Shown here: piece by piece, positions 16,552 through 25,727 of the stretch | Position numbering within the stretch: the stretch's first letter is position 1 | Layout: every line of letters starts with the position of its first letter | Assembly: GCF_000010425.1 (NCBI RefSeq) | Contig: NC_008618.1 | Coordinates: 55,946-119,945 of the forward strand | Length of the DNA: 64,000 nt | Source of the DNA: Bifidobacterium adolescentis ATCC 15703 | GTDB lineage: Bacteria; Actinomycetota; Actinomycetes; Actinomycetales; Bifidobacteriaceae | Reading direction: 5' to 3' | Program-made: the position numbers and the translations under genes | The notes under the pieces: model-generated | The model's database searches: none | What the model was told of the DNA's origin: nothing | What the model saw: the letters and a program-made list of their open reading frames with translations, nothing else

Positions 16552-18861
16552 ATGCGTAGAATCATTTCCATTTGCAAAGAAGTTCCGCTGCTGCCGATCG
16601 CCATCATTGCCGCGATTCCGTTGGCATTGCTGGGTTCGTGGCGTCCGTGGGAGGCTGCGGGCGTCTCGCTGACTTTCGGACCGTTCAATCCGGGTGTCGG
16701 GCAGTGGATCGTGATCGCGCTGGTCGTGTACACGATTGTGGTGACTGTGATCGGCATGATTGACGATTTGCGGCACGGTCACGTCGGTGTGGATTTGCTT
16801 GCGGTTATTGCGATCGCGTCGACGGTGGCGGTGCAGGAATACTGGGCTGCGTGGGCCGTGGTGCTGATGATTTCCTCCGGCGAGGCGATTGAGGAATTCG
16901 CACAGTCGAAGGCGGAAGGCAACCTGACGGCGCTGGTTGATGCGGCGCCGCGGACCGCGCACGTGGTGACGTTGCCGGGCGTGGGTGCACGTGCGGCGGC
17001 TGCTGGGGCCGACGGTACTGCCGGTGATGCTGAGGGCGACATGACGGCGGACGGCTTTCGCAAGGTCGCCAGTGTGGATGTGCCTAACGCTGCGGAAACG
17101 AATAAGTCCACCACCCAAACCAAGCCTTACGACGCGGCCGGCGAGCATTTCGAAACCGTTCCGGTCGACCAGGTCAAGCTTGGCGACGTGATCCTCGTGC
17201 TGCCGGGCGAAACGGTGCCGGTCGACGGCGAACTGCTGTCGGGCGTCGCCACGTTGGATCTGAGCAATATCAACGGCGAGCCGGTGCCGCGCGAAGTGTA
17301 TGCGGGCGCGCGCGTGCTGTCGGGTGCGGTCAACGGATCGACCGCGCTGACGATGCGTGCCACGCAATTGGCGCAGGATTCGCAGTATCAGAAGATCCTC
17401 GAACTGGTGTCGTCGGCGCAGGAATCGCGCCCGACCGTCGTCAAAACCGCCGATGTGCTGGCGGTGCCGTTCACCATTCTTTCGCTGGCGATCGCCGGCA
17501 TTGCGTGGGCCGTCGCAGGCACGCCATTGCGATTCGCGCAGGTGCTGGTTTTGGCCACGCCCTGCCCGCTGCTGATCGCCGCTCCCGTCGCGTACGTGGC
17601 CGGCACCGGTCGCCTTGCCAAGGCGGGCATTCTTATCAAAGCGCAGGACGTGCTGGAAAACTTGGGCCGCGTATCGCATATCTTCTTCGACAAAACCGGC
17701 ACGCTTACCGTCAAGCAGCCGCAGGTCGTGCGCGTCGAGAAGCCGTTCGAAAACAGCTCGCCGTACGACGAGAACCACATTCTGATGATGGCCGGCGTGG
17801 TGGAAGGCTACTCGGTGCACATTCTGTCGAAGGGCATCGCGGCGGCCGGGCAGAAGGCCATGCAGGAACTGTACGCGCGCTATGAGAACGGGCAGCGGCT
17901 GTGCGCCGAACGCGATCTGCCGGGGCATGGACGCGATTACCCCGTGGTGAAGAACATCGAGGAACAGTCGGGCAAGGGTGTGTCCGGCGAGGTGAACGGG
18001 CATGCCGTGCGCGTGGGTCGTTTCGCGTACGTGACGGCCGACGAGGCCGGCTTCACGCATGTGCTGGGCGCAGGTGCGGCGGCCGGTATTGCGGCTGGTG
18101 CTGTGGCCGATAGCGCGGTTGGCGATTCGGCGACCGGTACCGCTGCCGGCGCTTCCAAGAAGCCGGAGGTGAATTCGCTGTTCGCCCCGCTCGAGCCGGA
18201 CGAAATGGCCGCGTACGTGGCGATCGACGGCAAGCTCGCCGCGCGCATCGTGCTGCGTGACGTGCCGCGCGAAAACGCGAAATCGTCCCTTGAAAAACTG
18301 CACCGGCTCGGCGTGAAGAAACTGTCCATGCTCACCGGCGACAAGGAGGCTTCCGCACGCATCATCGCGGGCGAGGTCGGCATCGACGACGTGCAATCCG
18401 AACTCTTCCCCGAAGGCAAGGTCGCGGCCGTCAAGAACGCCACGGAAGACGCGCACCAAAACCAGCCGGCGTGGGACAAGGTCGTACAGCGCGTGGTCGG
18501 CGAATCCATGACCCGACAGGTGACGATGATGGTCGGCGACGGCGTGAACGATGCCCCTGTACTGGCGGTTGCGGACATCGGTATGGCCATGACCGACGGC
18601 ACGTCCACCGCCGCGTCCGAATCGGCGCAGGTGGTCATCATGAACGACGACATCGCCTCCGTGCCGCGCGCCATCGCCATCGCCCGCCGCACGAAGAAAG
18701 TGATGCTGCAGGCGGTGCTGGTCGGCCTTGGATTGGCGATTATCGGCATGGTCGCGGCCGCGTTCAACCTCATTCCGGTGGTCGTCGGCGCGTTCATGCA
18801 GGAAGCGATCGACGTGGTCAGCATCCTGTGGGCGCTCACCGCCCTGCTCGACCGCGAGTAG
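16552..18861 (+). CDS. Heavy-metal translocating P-type ATPase (P1B-like)
   Basis: A 769-residue metal pump with no N-terminal metal-binding domain. Membrane helices at about 10-50 and 62-110 lead to an actuator domain (ISNINGEPVPREVYAGARVLSG region, where most relatives have TGE). Next comes the metal-binding membrane motif TPCPLLIAAP. The phosphorylated Asp380 lies in DKTGTLTV, and the hinge reads MVGDGVNDAPVLA. The usual HP-locus SEHPL reads SVHILSK here. Alanine-rich inserts interrupt the cytoplasmic loops near residues 140-160 and 500-540. The family exports or moves soft divalent or monovalent metals, and the exact ion cannot be called. AAGGAG precedes the ATG. No metal-responsive regulator gene is adjacent. 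Confidence 0.88.
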   Translation: MRRIISICKEVPLLPIAIIAAIPLALLGSWRPWEAAGVSLTFGPFNPGVGQWIVIALVVYTIVVTVIGMIDDLRHGHVGVDLLAVIAIASTVAVQEYWAAWAVVLMISSGEAIEEFAQSKAEGNLTALVDAAPRTAHVVTLPGVGARAAAAGADGTAGDAEGDMTADGFRKVASVDVPNAAETNKSTTQTKPYDAAGEHFETVPVDQVKLGDVILVLPGETVPVDGELLSGVATLDLSNINGEPVPREVYAGARVLSGAVNGSTALTMRATQLAQDSQYQKILELVSSAQESRPTVVKTADVLAVPFTILSLAIAGIAWAVAGTPLRFAQVLVLATPCPLLIAAPVAYVAGTGRLAKAGILIKAQDVLENLGRVSHIFFDKTGTLTVKQPQVVRVEKPFENSSPYDENHILMMAGVVEGYSVHILSKGIAAAGQKAMQELYARYENGQRLCAERDLPGHGRDYPVVKNIEEQSGKGVSGEVNGHAVRVGRFAYVTADEAGFTHVLGAGAAAGIAAGAVADSAVGDSATGTAAGASKKPEVNSLFAPLEPDEMAAYVAIDGKLAARIVLRDVPRENAKSSLEKLHRLGVKKLSMLTGDKEASARIIAGEVGIDDVQSELFPEGKVAAVKNATEDAHQNQPAWDKVVQRVVGESMTRQVTMMVGDGVNDAPVLAVADIGMAMTDGTSTAASESAQVVIMNDDIASVPRAIAIARRTKKVMLQAVLVGLGLAIIGMVAAAFNLIPVVVGAFMQEAIDVVSILWALTALLDRE

Positions 18862-18911
18862 CGCCGGTTGCGGCGACGAGCCGTGCGGAGGCTGAACCGC
18901 GTTGCGCCGTG

Positions 18912-19922
18912 CTACATCGAGCTGGGCGAGATTTCGCCAGCGATGTTCCGGCGCATCCACGTGCCGAAATCGGCCGCGTCCACGCCCTGCGACAGCAGGA
19001 ACATGATCTTCGCGTATGCGGCTTCCAGCGTCATGTCGCCCGATCCGATCGCACCGGCGCGGGCGATCGCGTCGCCCGTCTCGTAATGGCCGAGCAGCAC
19101 TTCCGCCTGCTGACATTGCGATGCGATGACGACCGGCACGCCGTCATGCAGCACGTCGGCGATCACGTCGGTCAGTCCTGGCTCGTCGCTCGGCACATTG
19201 CCAACGCCGTACGCGCGCAACAGCACCGCTTCCGGACGAGGGTCGAGCATCGCGGCCAATCGCGCGGCGGAAATGCCGGGAGCCATGTCGATCACGGCCA
19301 CATCGTGACGGGAGTAGGGCAGCGGCGACGCCCAACCGCAACCGGAGCCGGCCGAATCGCCCGCATACCAATGCCACGGCGTGCCGGTACGTGCCAGCGG
19401 GCCGGTGGACGGCGCCGAAAACCCTTCGAACGCCCAGCTTGACGATTTGCTCACACGGTTGCCGGCGAACAGATGATGGCCGAAGAACAGGCCGACGCCA
19501 TGAAAACGTCCGCTCATCGCGGCGTTCAGCGCACCCGTGACGTTCGCGGTGGCGTCCGATTCGATTTTGCCGAGCGGATGCTGCGACCCCGTGAAAATCA
19601 CAGGCTTGCCGAAACCGGTCAGCGCGTAAGACAGCGCGGCGCTCGAATAGCTCATCGTATCGGTGCCGTGCAACACCACAAATGCGTCGGCGTCATCGCG
19701 GTGCGCGCGCAGGTCGTCCGCCATCGTCTGCCAATTGTCGGGCGTCGCGTTCGACGAATCGATCAGCGGGTCCAGCTCGGTGAACGAGAACAAGCTCGGG
19801 TCCAGATGCGCGTCCTCAATCAGCCGGCGCAGCCAGCCGCGCATATCGGCGCCCGGAACCAGACCGTTCGGTGACTCGACCATACCGATGGTGCCGCCGG
19901 TATACGTGATGTGAATGCGCAT
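18912..19922 (-). CDS. ansA: Asparaginase
   Basis: A 336-residue amidohydrolase that converts asparagine to aspartate and ammonia. The first catalytic threonine is in TYTGGTIGM and the second in VVLHGTDTMSYSSAAL. Further family marks are FTGSQHPLGKIESDA, DMAPG and LLRAYGVGN. No signal peptide is present, so it resembles the cytoplasmic type I enzyme. The ATG at 19922 has GAAAGG five bases upstream and starts exactly at MRIHITYTGG. It converges with the P-type ATPase. Confidence 0.93.
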   Translation of the reverse strand: MRIHITYTGGTIGMVESPNGLVPGADMRGWLRRLIEDAHLDPSLFSFTELDPLIDSSNATPDNWQTMADDLRAHRDDADAFVVLHGTDTMSYSSAALSYALTGFGKPVIFTGSQHPLGKIESDATANVTGALNAAMSGRFHGVGLFFGHHLFAGNRVSKSSSWAFEGFSAPSTGPLARTGTPWHWYAGDSAGSGCGWASPLPYSRHDVAVIDMAPGISAARLAAMLDPRPEAVLLRAYGVGNVPSDEPGLTDVIADVLHDGVPVVIASQCQQAEVLLGHYETGDAIARAGAIGSGDMTLEAAYAKIMFLLSQGVDAADFGTWMRRNIAGEISPSSM

Positions 19923-20104
19923 GGTTGCCTTTCTGCTGCGTGTTATCTGCCGGCGCGTATCTCTATGTGCGTGTCTCTGCATGCTTGTCCTTGTGCGCGG
20001 AAGCCGGATGTCATCGTACTCGCCGTGTGCCGTTGCCGCGATTGCGGTTTTGTCTGTCGTCGCCGCGGTTTTTCGAAAACCAGTTGCGATTGTACGTGCC
20101 GCGT

Positions 20105-20131
20105 GCGTCCGATTCTGAAAGCATCGGACGC
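20105..20131. repeat. REP-like palindrome in the ansA-glycosyltransferase gap
   Basis: Perfect 9-bp arms GCGTCCGAT (20105-20113) and ATCGGACGC (20123-20131). The 402-base gap 19923-20324 holds no supported gene. Besides this copy it contains a short hairpin GGTTTTTCGAAAACC near 20066 and the two divergent promoters. Confidence 0.75.
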
Positions 20132-20324
20132 CGAGAGCGTGACTGCGATGGGGCGGTGAGACAGGCGGGTTTCCGAAGGTTCATCATAGGTTTGCCGAAG
20201 GTTCCCCGTGGGATGTTTGAGAGGCGCATCACAGTGCCGTACCGTGGTCGCATGTGCGTTATTATGCTTATGGCTTACTGATGGGGGATATTCAACGCGT
20301 GGGGCGCGGAGGATGGGGTTATCT

Positions 20325-21992
20325 ATGAATACGGTTGCTGACTGCCTGCAACGGCATTACCGTGTGGTGGTGTTCGCCGTGTATCTTGCGGTGGTCATCG
20401 TCACGATGGCGTTCCACGAGCCGTGGTTCGACGAGGCGCAATCGTGGCTTATTGCAAGGGATTGCCCTTATCGAGACCTGCTGCTCGTCCGCCCGCATTA
20501 CGAAGGCCATCCGCCGCTGTGGTGGCTGTTGCTGTCGATTCCGGCGAAGCTGGGCGTGCCATATGAATGGGGGTTGAAAGGGGTTGAGCTGGTCTGTTCG
20601 GCATTAATGTGCGGATTGTTGGTTTTCCGCGCGCCACTGCCCCGGCTGGCCGTTGCGCTGCTGCCGTTCACCTACTTTCTGTGCTACCAATACGGCGTCA
20701 CCTCGCGGCCCTACGCGTTGATGTGCTGCGCGTTGTTCGTCATCGCGGCCTGCTGGAAATCGCGCGATGAACACCCATGGCGATTGACGGCCGCGTTCGT
20801 GCTGCTGTGCTGCACCAGCAGTTACGGCATTGCGCTGGCATGCGCGTTCGCATTGGTTTGGATGGTGCGTGCGATTCGGGGCGCAACAGGCCGTCCTGCC
20901 GTACGTGACGGGCTTTTCGGCAATCCCGCCCGGTTCGCGGCTTGGATGGTATTGCTGGCCGTCGGTCTTGTATTGACGGCGTGCGTCCTGCCGCGCTCCG
21001 ACACGTTCGGCGCGGTGCAGGATCCCGGCGGTAATCCGCCGATCGCGCAATTCGCGCTGTTCTGGACGGTGCTGCCCGCCGAAAGCATGTTCACCGCTTT
21101 TGCGGGCGATGTTTCCCTGCATGGTCTGCACATGGGCGTTCTTGCGATTGCGTTGTGCGTGGCGCTGTCACTGGCGATTTGGAGCGTGCTGGCACGGGTC
21201 GCGTTGCGCCGCAAGAACCTCGATCTGCTGTTGGTCACGTATGTTCTGCTGAGCCTGTGCGCGACGAAATACTTCAGCATGCACCACATCGGCATCATCT
21301 TCGCGCTGTTCGTCGTGCAACTGTGGATCAACGTGCAAGACAAGGCCCTCGGAATCGCCGATATTCCACTGCCGACGCCTCTTTCGCGTTCGCTGCGCGC
21401 CGCCTGTGCCACGCACGCCGTCCGCGTCGCGCACATCGCCCGTATCGCAATCGTCGTGGCGCTGCTGCCAAGTCTGGTGTGGACCGCCGCCGCGATCGCA
21501 TGCGACATTCGCTACGACTATTCAGCCGGTCGCGCGCTGGCCACGTTCGTGCGCAACAACAACCTCGAACACAACCGTTGGGTGTCGTTCTGGCGGTATC
21601 TTCCCGACACGACCTGGCCCGACGGCACGCACACGAATCGCATGGAAGACACGTACCGCTACAGCTGGCCGGCGATCGCGGCAAATCCGTACTTCGCGCG
21701 CAATCTGCTGGACTGCACGTACGAGGGCCGCACGTTCGTGCCGAACCAGGTGCCGTCGCGGGCGCAGATGAACCGCGAAATCGCAAGCTGTGCCGCCAAA
21801 GGCGCACCGGAATTCCTTATCGGTGACACCGATTTTCCGCAATATTTCTTCCATCGGCTCGGATTGAAGAGGGGCGATTACCGGCAAATCGTCGTCGCCA
21901 GCCAGCACGTGCCGTGGAAAACATGGGTCACGTCTTCCGACATCGCCGTGTACGTGCGGTCGGACGTGTACCGCACGCTGCCGCACGCGTGA
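20325..21992 (+). CDS. Polytopic membrane glycosyltransferase-like protein (GT-C fold)
   Basis: A 555-residue protein with about eleven membrane helices. The first outer loop carries the acidic motif FHEPWFDEAQSW and then EGHPPLWWLLLSIP, which is typical of GT-C enzymes that use polyprenyl-phosphate sugars. The C-terminal 120 residues form a soluble extracellular domain (YSAGRALATFVRNNN... to YVRSDVYRTLPHA). It probably adds a sugar to cell-envelope material, and neither donor nor acceptor is readable. The start is ambiguous. The ATG at 20325 (MNTVADC) has GGAGG 12 bases upstream, while an ATG at 20313 abuts the same GGAGG. It stands alone between ansA and the reductase gene. Confidence 0.8.
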   Translation: MNTVADCLQRHYRVVVFAVYLAVVIVTMAFHEPWFDEAQSWLIARDCPYRDLLLVRPHYEGHPPLWWLLLSIPAKLGVPYEWGLKGVELVCSALMCGLLVFRAPLPRLAVALLPFTYFLCYQYGVTSRPYALMCCALFVIAACWKSRDEHPWRLTAAFVLLCCTSSYGIALACAFALVWMVRAIRGATGRPAVRDGLFGNPARFAAWMVLLAVGLVLTACVLPRSDTFGAVQDPGGNPPIAQFALFWTVLPAESMFTAFAGDVSLHGLHMGVLAIALCVALSLAIWSVLARVALRRKNLDLLLVTYVLLSLCATKYFSMHHIGIIFALFVVQLWINVQDKALGIADIPLPTPLSRSLRAACATHAVRVAHIARIAIVVALLPSLVWTAAAIACDIRYDYSAGRALATFVRNNNLEHNRWVSFWRYLPDTTWPDGTHTNRMEDTYRYSWPAIAANPYFARNLLDCTYEGRTFVPNQVPSRAQMNREIASCAAKGAPEFLIGDTDFPQYFFHRLGLKRGDYRQIVVASQHVPWKTWVTSSDIAVYVRSDVYRTLPHA

Positions 21993-22073
21993 CCTCAATA
22001 TGGAAGAGCCGCAATACGGCGGAATCGTAATGCCCCCTGTTGGAAATGCAGGGAATATATTAGGCTGGAACAT

Positions 22074-23525
22074 ATGAGCGAAACCAACGAACTTCGTATT
22101 GCTGTAATCGGCGCCGGCCCCGCAGGCGTCTACTCTTCCGATATTTTCCTGCGCCAGCTGGGCAAGCTCGGCGAAGAGCTGGGACTGGGCACCAAGGCCC
22201 GCATCGACCTGTTCGAAAAGCTGCCGGTGCCGTTCGGTCTGGTGCGCTACGGCGTGGCCCCCGACCATCCGTCCATCAAATTCATCGCATCCGCGCTTGA
22301 GAAGACGCTCGACAATCCGGACATCCACCTGTACTGCGACGTGGAATTCGGCAAGGACGTGACACTCGACGAGCTGCTGGAACGTTACGATGCCGTGCTG
22401 TTCGCCACCGGTGCTGTGGAAGACAAGCCGCTCGGTCTGCCGGGTGCTGATTTGGACGGCGTGTATGGCGCGGCCAAGTTCGTGGAATGGTATGACGGTT
22501 ATCCGACCGGCGCTCGCGAATGGCCGCTCGAAGCCGAGGAAGTCGCCGTGATCGGCGGTGGTAACGTGGCCATGGACGTGGCGCGCGAGCTGATGCGCAA
22601 CGCCGACGACCTGAAGGAACGCACCGACATTCCGGACAACGTGTACGAAGGCATCAAGGCCAACAAGGCCAAGACCCTGCACCTGTTCATCCGCCGTGGC
22701 GTGGCTCAGGCCAAGTTCTCCGTGCAGGAGCTGCGCGAAATGGAGAAGCTGCCGGGCGTGCAGCTGATCATCAACGAGGACGATTTCGATTTGGACGACG
22801 ATACCATCGAGGAGGCTGGCAAGGACAAGCTAACCCGTCAGATGGTCGAGGAGCTGTTCACCATCCGCGAGATGGCCGAGGACATGGAAGACGACGGCGA
22901 CACCGATTTCGAAGGCAACCCGGCGGATCGCAAGTACTACATCCACTTCAATTCCGCTCCGGTCGAAGTGCTGGGCAAGGACGGCAAGGTCAAGGCGATT
23001 CGCGTGGAGAAGACGACGACTTCCGCGGACGGCAAGATGACTCGCACCGGCGAATTCGAAGAGTACCCGGTGCAGGCCGTGTATCACGCAATCGGCTACA
23101 AGCCGGCCACCGCGCCGGGCATCGCGTACGACGAGCGTCGCGCGCACCTGGCCAACGCGAACGGCGACGGCCGCATCACCACGGAGGCCTCCGGTGAGGG
23201 CGCGCAGGTGCGTGAGCGTCTGTACGCCACCGGTTGGGCCAAGCGTGGTCCGGTCGGCCTGATCGGCTCCACCAAGTCCGACGCGCTGCTCATCGTCACC
23301 AACATGCTGGAGGACCTGTCCAAGGCCGCCGAAGGCGGTCGCGTGGCCGCTGACCGCGATCCGGAATCCATCGACCGTCTGCTGGCCTCCCGCGGTGTCA
23401 AGCCGATCGACTTCGCCGGCTGGAAGAAGGTCGATGCGTTCGAACGTGCCGAAGGCGCGAAGGAAGGCCGCGAGCACAAGAAGGTCATCGACCCGGAGCA
23501 GATGCGCGCGCTGGCTCATGCGTGA
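22074..23525 (+). CDS. fprA: Ferredoxin/flavodoxin-NADP reductase, FprA type
   Basis: A 483-residue two-dinucleotide-binding flavoprotein. The FAD motif GAGPAGVYSSD is at about 12-22, followed by LPVPFGLVRYGVAPDHPSIK, which is diagnostic of adrenodoxin-reductase-like FprA. The NADP motif GGGNVAMDVARELMR comes next, and the C-terminal GWAKRGPVGLIGSTKSDA shows the usual FAD-contact region. It moves electrons between NADPH and ferredoxin or flavodoxin in the cytoplasm. An acidic insert sits near residues 240-275 (DDFDLDDDTIEE). It ends just before a palindrome that serves as its terminator. Confidence 0.93.
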   Translation: MSETNELRIAVIGAGPAGVYSSDIFLRQLGKLGEELGLGTKARIDLFEKLPVPFGLVRYGVAPDHPSIKFIASALEKTLDNPDIHLYCDVEFGKDVTLDELLERYDAVLFATGAVEDKPLGLPGADLDGVYGAAKFVEWYDGYPTGAREWPLEAEEVAVIGGGNVAMDVARELMRNADDLKERTDIPDNVYEGIKANKAKTLHLFIRRGVAQAKFSVQELREMEKLPGVQLIINEDDFDLDDDTIEEAGKDKLTRQMVEELFTIREMAEDMEDDGDTDFEGNPADRKYYIHFNSAPVEVLGKDGKVKAIRVEKTTTSADGKMTRTGEFEEYPVQAVYHAIGYKPATAPGIAYDERRAHLANANGDGRITTEASGEGAQVRERLYATGWAKRGPVGLIGSTKSDALLIVTNMLEDLSKAAEGGRVAADRDPESIDRLLASRGVKPIDFAGWKKVDAFERAEGAKEGREHKKVIDPEQMRALAHA

Positions 23526-23572
23526 GGTGGGTGTTTGAAACCCAGTCTGATAGGTTTCAGGCTTCTTTCATG

Positions 23573-23620
23573 CGTCTTGGGTGTCCGATTCTGGAGAATC
23601 GGACACCCAAGACGTTTTTT
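23573..23620 (+). terminator. Terminator built from an extended REP palindrome
   Basis: Perfect 20-bp arms (23573-23592 and 23595-23614) around GG, followed by TTTTTT. The core GTCCGATTCT/AGAATCGGAC is the dispersed repeat. Flanking CGTCTTGG and CCAAGACG extend it on both sides. It lies 47 bases after the fprA stop codon. Confidence 0.9.
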
Positions 23621-23630
23621 ATCCTGTACT

Positions 23631-23654
23631 TGTCCGCTTCTGGTGAATCGGACA
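23631..23654. repeat. REP-like palindrome, imperfect copy
   Basis: TGTCCGCTTC, then TGGT, then GAATCGGACA, with one mismatch in the arms. It lies 11 bases after the T-run of the preceding terminator, so the two form a tandem pair ahead of htpX. Confidence 0.7.
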
Positions 23655-23766
23655 TCCGGGAGAAGCTGAGCGTGCGAACTTCCGCAACTGCCCCTAGTCC
23701 TTCCCGCGGCCCAGTCTCCAGCGCATATCCAGCAAAAACTCAGACTCTGTTTCTACGCTGGTGATC

Positions 23767-24888
23767 ATGAACGGCAAACTGCAGGTGCACGGCCATTGCA
23801 ATGGCTTGAAGACAACGCTGTTATTCGCGTTGATGTGGGGCATCATCATGCTCATTTGGTGGGCGGCCGGTGCCAGTCAAAGCACGCTTGGAATCTACCT
23901 TTGCATCGGTATTGGCTCGACGTTCGTCTCCTATTGGTTTTCCGACAAACTCGCGATCGCCAGCATGCACGCGCAGCCGGTAAGCGAGCAGGAGGCGCCC
24001 GTACTGTACAAGATCGTACGCGAACTGTCGGCGAAGGCTGGCAAGCCGATGCCGCGTATCTACATCGCACCGACCATGAGCCCCAACGCGTTCGCAACGG
24101 GACGTAACGAACGTCACGCGGCGGTCTGTTGCACGCAAGGTATTCTGCAGATGCTTAACGAGCGCGAAATCCGCGCCGTGCTCGGCCACGAGCTCATGCA
24201 CGTCTACAATCGCGACATCTTGACATCCGCGATTGCGTCCGCCATGGCCACCGTCATCTCGTACCTCGGATATTCGCTCATGTATTTCGGAGGTGGACGG
24301 TCCCGTGATGATCGCGACAATTCGGCATCCGGCGGCTTGGGATTGCTGGGTGTGCTGTTGAGCACGATTCTTGCTCCGATTGCGGCGTCGCTGATTCAGA
24401 TGGCGATTTCCCGCACGCGCGAATACGATGCCGACGAGGATGGTTCCAAGCTGACGGAGGATCCGGAGGCGCTCGCTTCCGCGTTGAACAAGATTTCCGG
24501 CGGCGCGGCCGCGATGCCGATGGAGAAGACCGCGGGAACGCAGTCGGTGGCTGCGATGATGATCGCCAGTCCGTTCTCCGCGGAGGGCTTCTCGCGCCTG
24601 TTTTCCACGCATCCGCCGATTCAGGACCGCATTGCGCGGCTCATGCAGATGGGTCAGGAGATGCGGCAGCAGGGCGCGCAGTCGGGCTACCTGGCCGGCG
24701 GATACGCAACGACCGGCGTTGCCGCGATCGACATTCGACAGGGCGGTTATGACGGGCCGCAGTTCGGCTCGCAGTATGGTTCCGCTTACGATTCGTACGG
24801 TTCGGGTCCGGCGGGTTCGGCGGGTTCGACCGGTGGATATTCGCGCGACTATTCGCAACGCCCCATGCGCAGAAGAGGGTCGCGCTGA
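23767..24888 (+). CDS. htpX: HtpX-like M48 membrane metalloprotease
   Basis: A 373-residue zinc protease of the inner membrane. Two N-terminal helices (about 15-55) precede the catalytic motif GHELMHVYNRD (HExxH). Two further helices follow, with the third zinc ligand in SRTREYDADEDG and a conserved STHPPIQDRIARL end of the family core. HtpX degrades damaged membrane proteins and supports envelope quality control. About 85 residues follow the core, a Gly/Ser/Tyr-rich tail (TTGVAAIDIRQGGYDGPQFG...RPMRRRGSR) not typical of the family. The ATG at 23767 is used. A GTG at 23761 is also possible, and neither has a good ribosome site. Confidence 0.9.
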   Translation: MNGKLQVHGHCNGLKTTLLFALMWGIIMLIWWAAGASQSTLGIYLCIGIGSTFVSYWFSDKLAIASMHAQPVSEQEAPVLYKIVRELSAKAGKPMPRIYIAPTMSPNAFATGRNERHAAVCCTQGILQMLNEREIRAVLGHELMHVYNRDILTSAIASAMATVISYLGYSLMYFGGGRSRDDRDNSASGGLGLLGVLLSTILAPIAASLIQMAISRTREYDADEDGSKLTEDPEALASALNKISGGAAAMPMEKTAGTQSVAAMMIASPFSAEGFSRLFSTHPPIQDRIARLMQMGQEMRQQGAQSGYLAGGYATTGVAAIDIRQGGYDGPQFGSQYGSAYDSYGSGPAGSAGSTGGYSRDYSQRPMRRRGSR

Positions 24889-24994
24889 CGCCCCCACAGC
24901 CTCCCGCGCCGCTGGTTCCTGCCCCGACTTTCAGCCTTTTCCGGTACTGATGTTGCTGCGGACGCATACTTGCTGTGCTGACGACTCCCAAAAT

Positions 24995-25175
24995 CGCTAT
25001 ATGTGGCAGATAAGAGACTGCCGAGAAAGTGATTTCCGCTATATGTGGCACTTTCCTTCGCGAAGATGCCCCCATACCTTCGATTTCGTACCCTCTAACA
25101 GCTCTTGCCCGCGGAGAACTGCCACATATAGCGCAAATCGATTTTGCGGAACCGGACAATCTGCCACATATAGCG
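24995..25175. repeat. Four-copy CGCTATATGTGGCA element, two direct and two inverted
   Basis: Direct copies at 24995-25008 and 25037-25050, inverted copies at 25120-25133 and 25162-25175. Within each pair the spacing is exactly 42 bases. The two halves form a large interrupted inverted repeat, and the similarity extends past the 14-mer (GATTT before one copy and AGAT after the other). It lies in the 333-base gap between htpX and tRNA-Gly, which holds no gene. Function unknown. Confidence 0.85.
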
Positions 25176-25221
25176 GGAATGGCGTGCTAGACTAATGGCT
25201 CGTGCCCAAAAGGCACACCTT

Positions 25222-25295
25222 GCGGATGTAGTTCATCGGTAGAACGAAAGCTTCCCAAGCTTTAAAGGCGGGTTCGACTCCCGTCATCCGCTCCA
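25222..25295 (+). tRNA. tRNA-Gly (anticodon CCC)
   Basis: A complete cloverleaf with acceptor GCGGATG/CATCCGC, D arm with GTTCATCGGTAGAAC, anticodon arm AAAGCTTCCCAAGCTTT (CCC at 25254-25256), T arm GCGGGTTCGACTCCCGT and an encoded CCA end. It reads GGG codons. A small hairpin GTGCC-CAAAA-GGCAC lies just upstream. Confidence 0.96.
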
Positions 25296-25298
25296 CTC

Positions 25299-25335
25299 AA
25301 AACCCTTGGAATCGTTGGAATTTCAAGGGTTTTTC
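25299..25335 (+). terminator. Terminator of tRNA-Gly
   Basis: An A-rich arm AAAACCCTTG is paired with CAAGGGTTTTT across an interrupted stem of GAA/TTC. It starts four bases after the tRNA and ends in five T residues. Confidence 0.8.
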
Positions 25336-25385
25336 TATTGTCGTAAAAGACCCGTGAAGCCAACTTCGCGTCGCGCAACTGTCGG

Positions 25386-25520
25386 TTGCGTCGCAAAATT
25401 TGGTTGCGAATCGCAATGCAACCGCAAGATGGTGGCGTGGAACGCGACGTTTGTGACAAGCTGCTGATGCTTTGCGACATGTTCGGTGTGACGTTGGATG
25501 ATTTGGTCATGGGCGACGTG
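25386..25520 (+). pseudogene. Remnant of an XRE-family (HTH) regulator
   Basis: The stretch CDKLLMLCDMFGVTLDDLVMG (about 25452-25514) is the typical end of a Cro/C1 helix-turn-helix domain, where a family member reads like ...LIRLADLFGVTLDDLL. The preceding residues do not form an intact recognition helix, and the frame runs into Gly/Cys-rich non-protein sequence. So this is a decayed fragment. It lies just downstream of tRNA-Gly, in a 432-base gap (25296-25727) with no intact gene. Confidence 0.6.
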
Positions 25521-25687
25521 TGCGCGTCGGCGGGCCGTGGAGGTGCGGGACGCGTGGGGCTGTGTGGATGCGGGACGCATGGACTTGGCTGCCGATACGG
25601 CTGGTGTGGCAGCGTCGGATGGGGTGGTTGACTCTGCTGTTGGTGCGGTTCCGGGGGTAATCGGGTTCGCGGCATCGCAGGTTGCAG

Positions 25688-25717
25688 GAGTGTCCGATTC
25701 TGCAGAATCGGACACTC
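25688..25717. repeat. REP-like palindrome, perfect copy
   Basis: Perfect 15-bp arms, GAGTGTCCGATTCTG (25688-25702) and CAGAATCGGACACTC (25703-25717), with no spacer. It ends 10 bases before the start of the DMT transporter gene, where it could affect its transcript. Confidence 0.85.
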
Positions 25718-25727
25718 GTGGAGGGCG

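Noticed and set aside
16471..19116. Minus-strand open frame of about 880 codons opposite the metal ATPase
   Set aside because: Same artefact of composition. The sequence is His/Arg-rich with no recognisable family, and the plus-strand ATPase motifs are intact.
24995..25175. CRISPR-like array from repeated 14-mers
   Set aside because: Only four copies, half of them inverted, units too short and no cas genes nearby.
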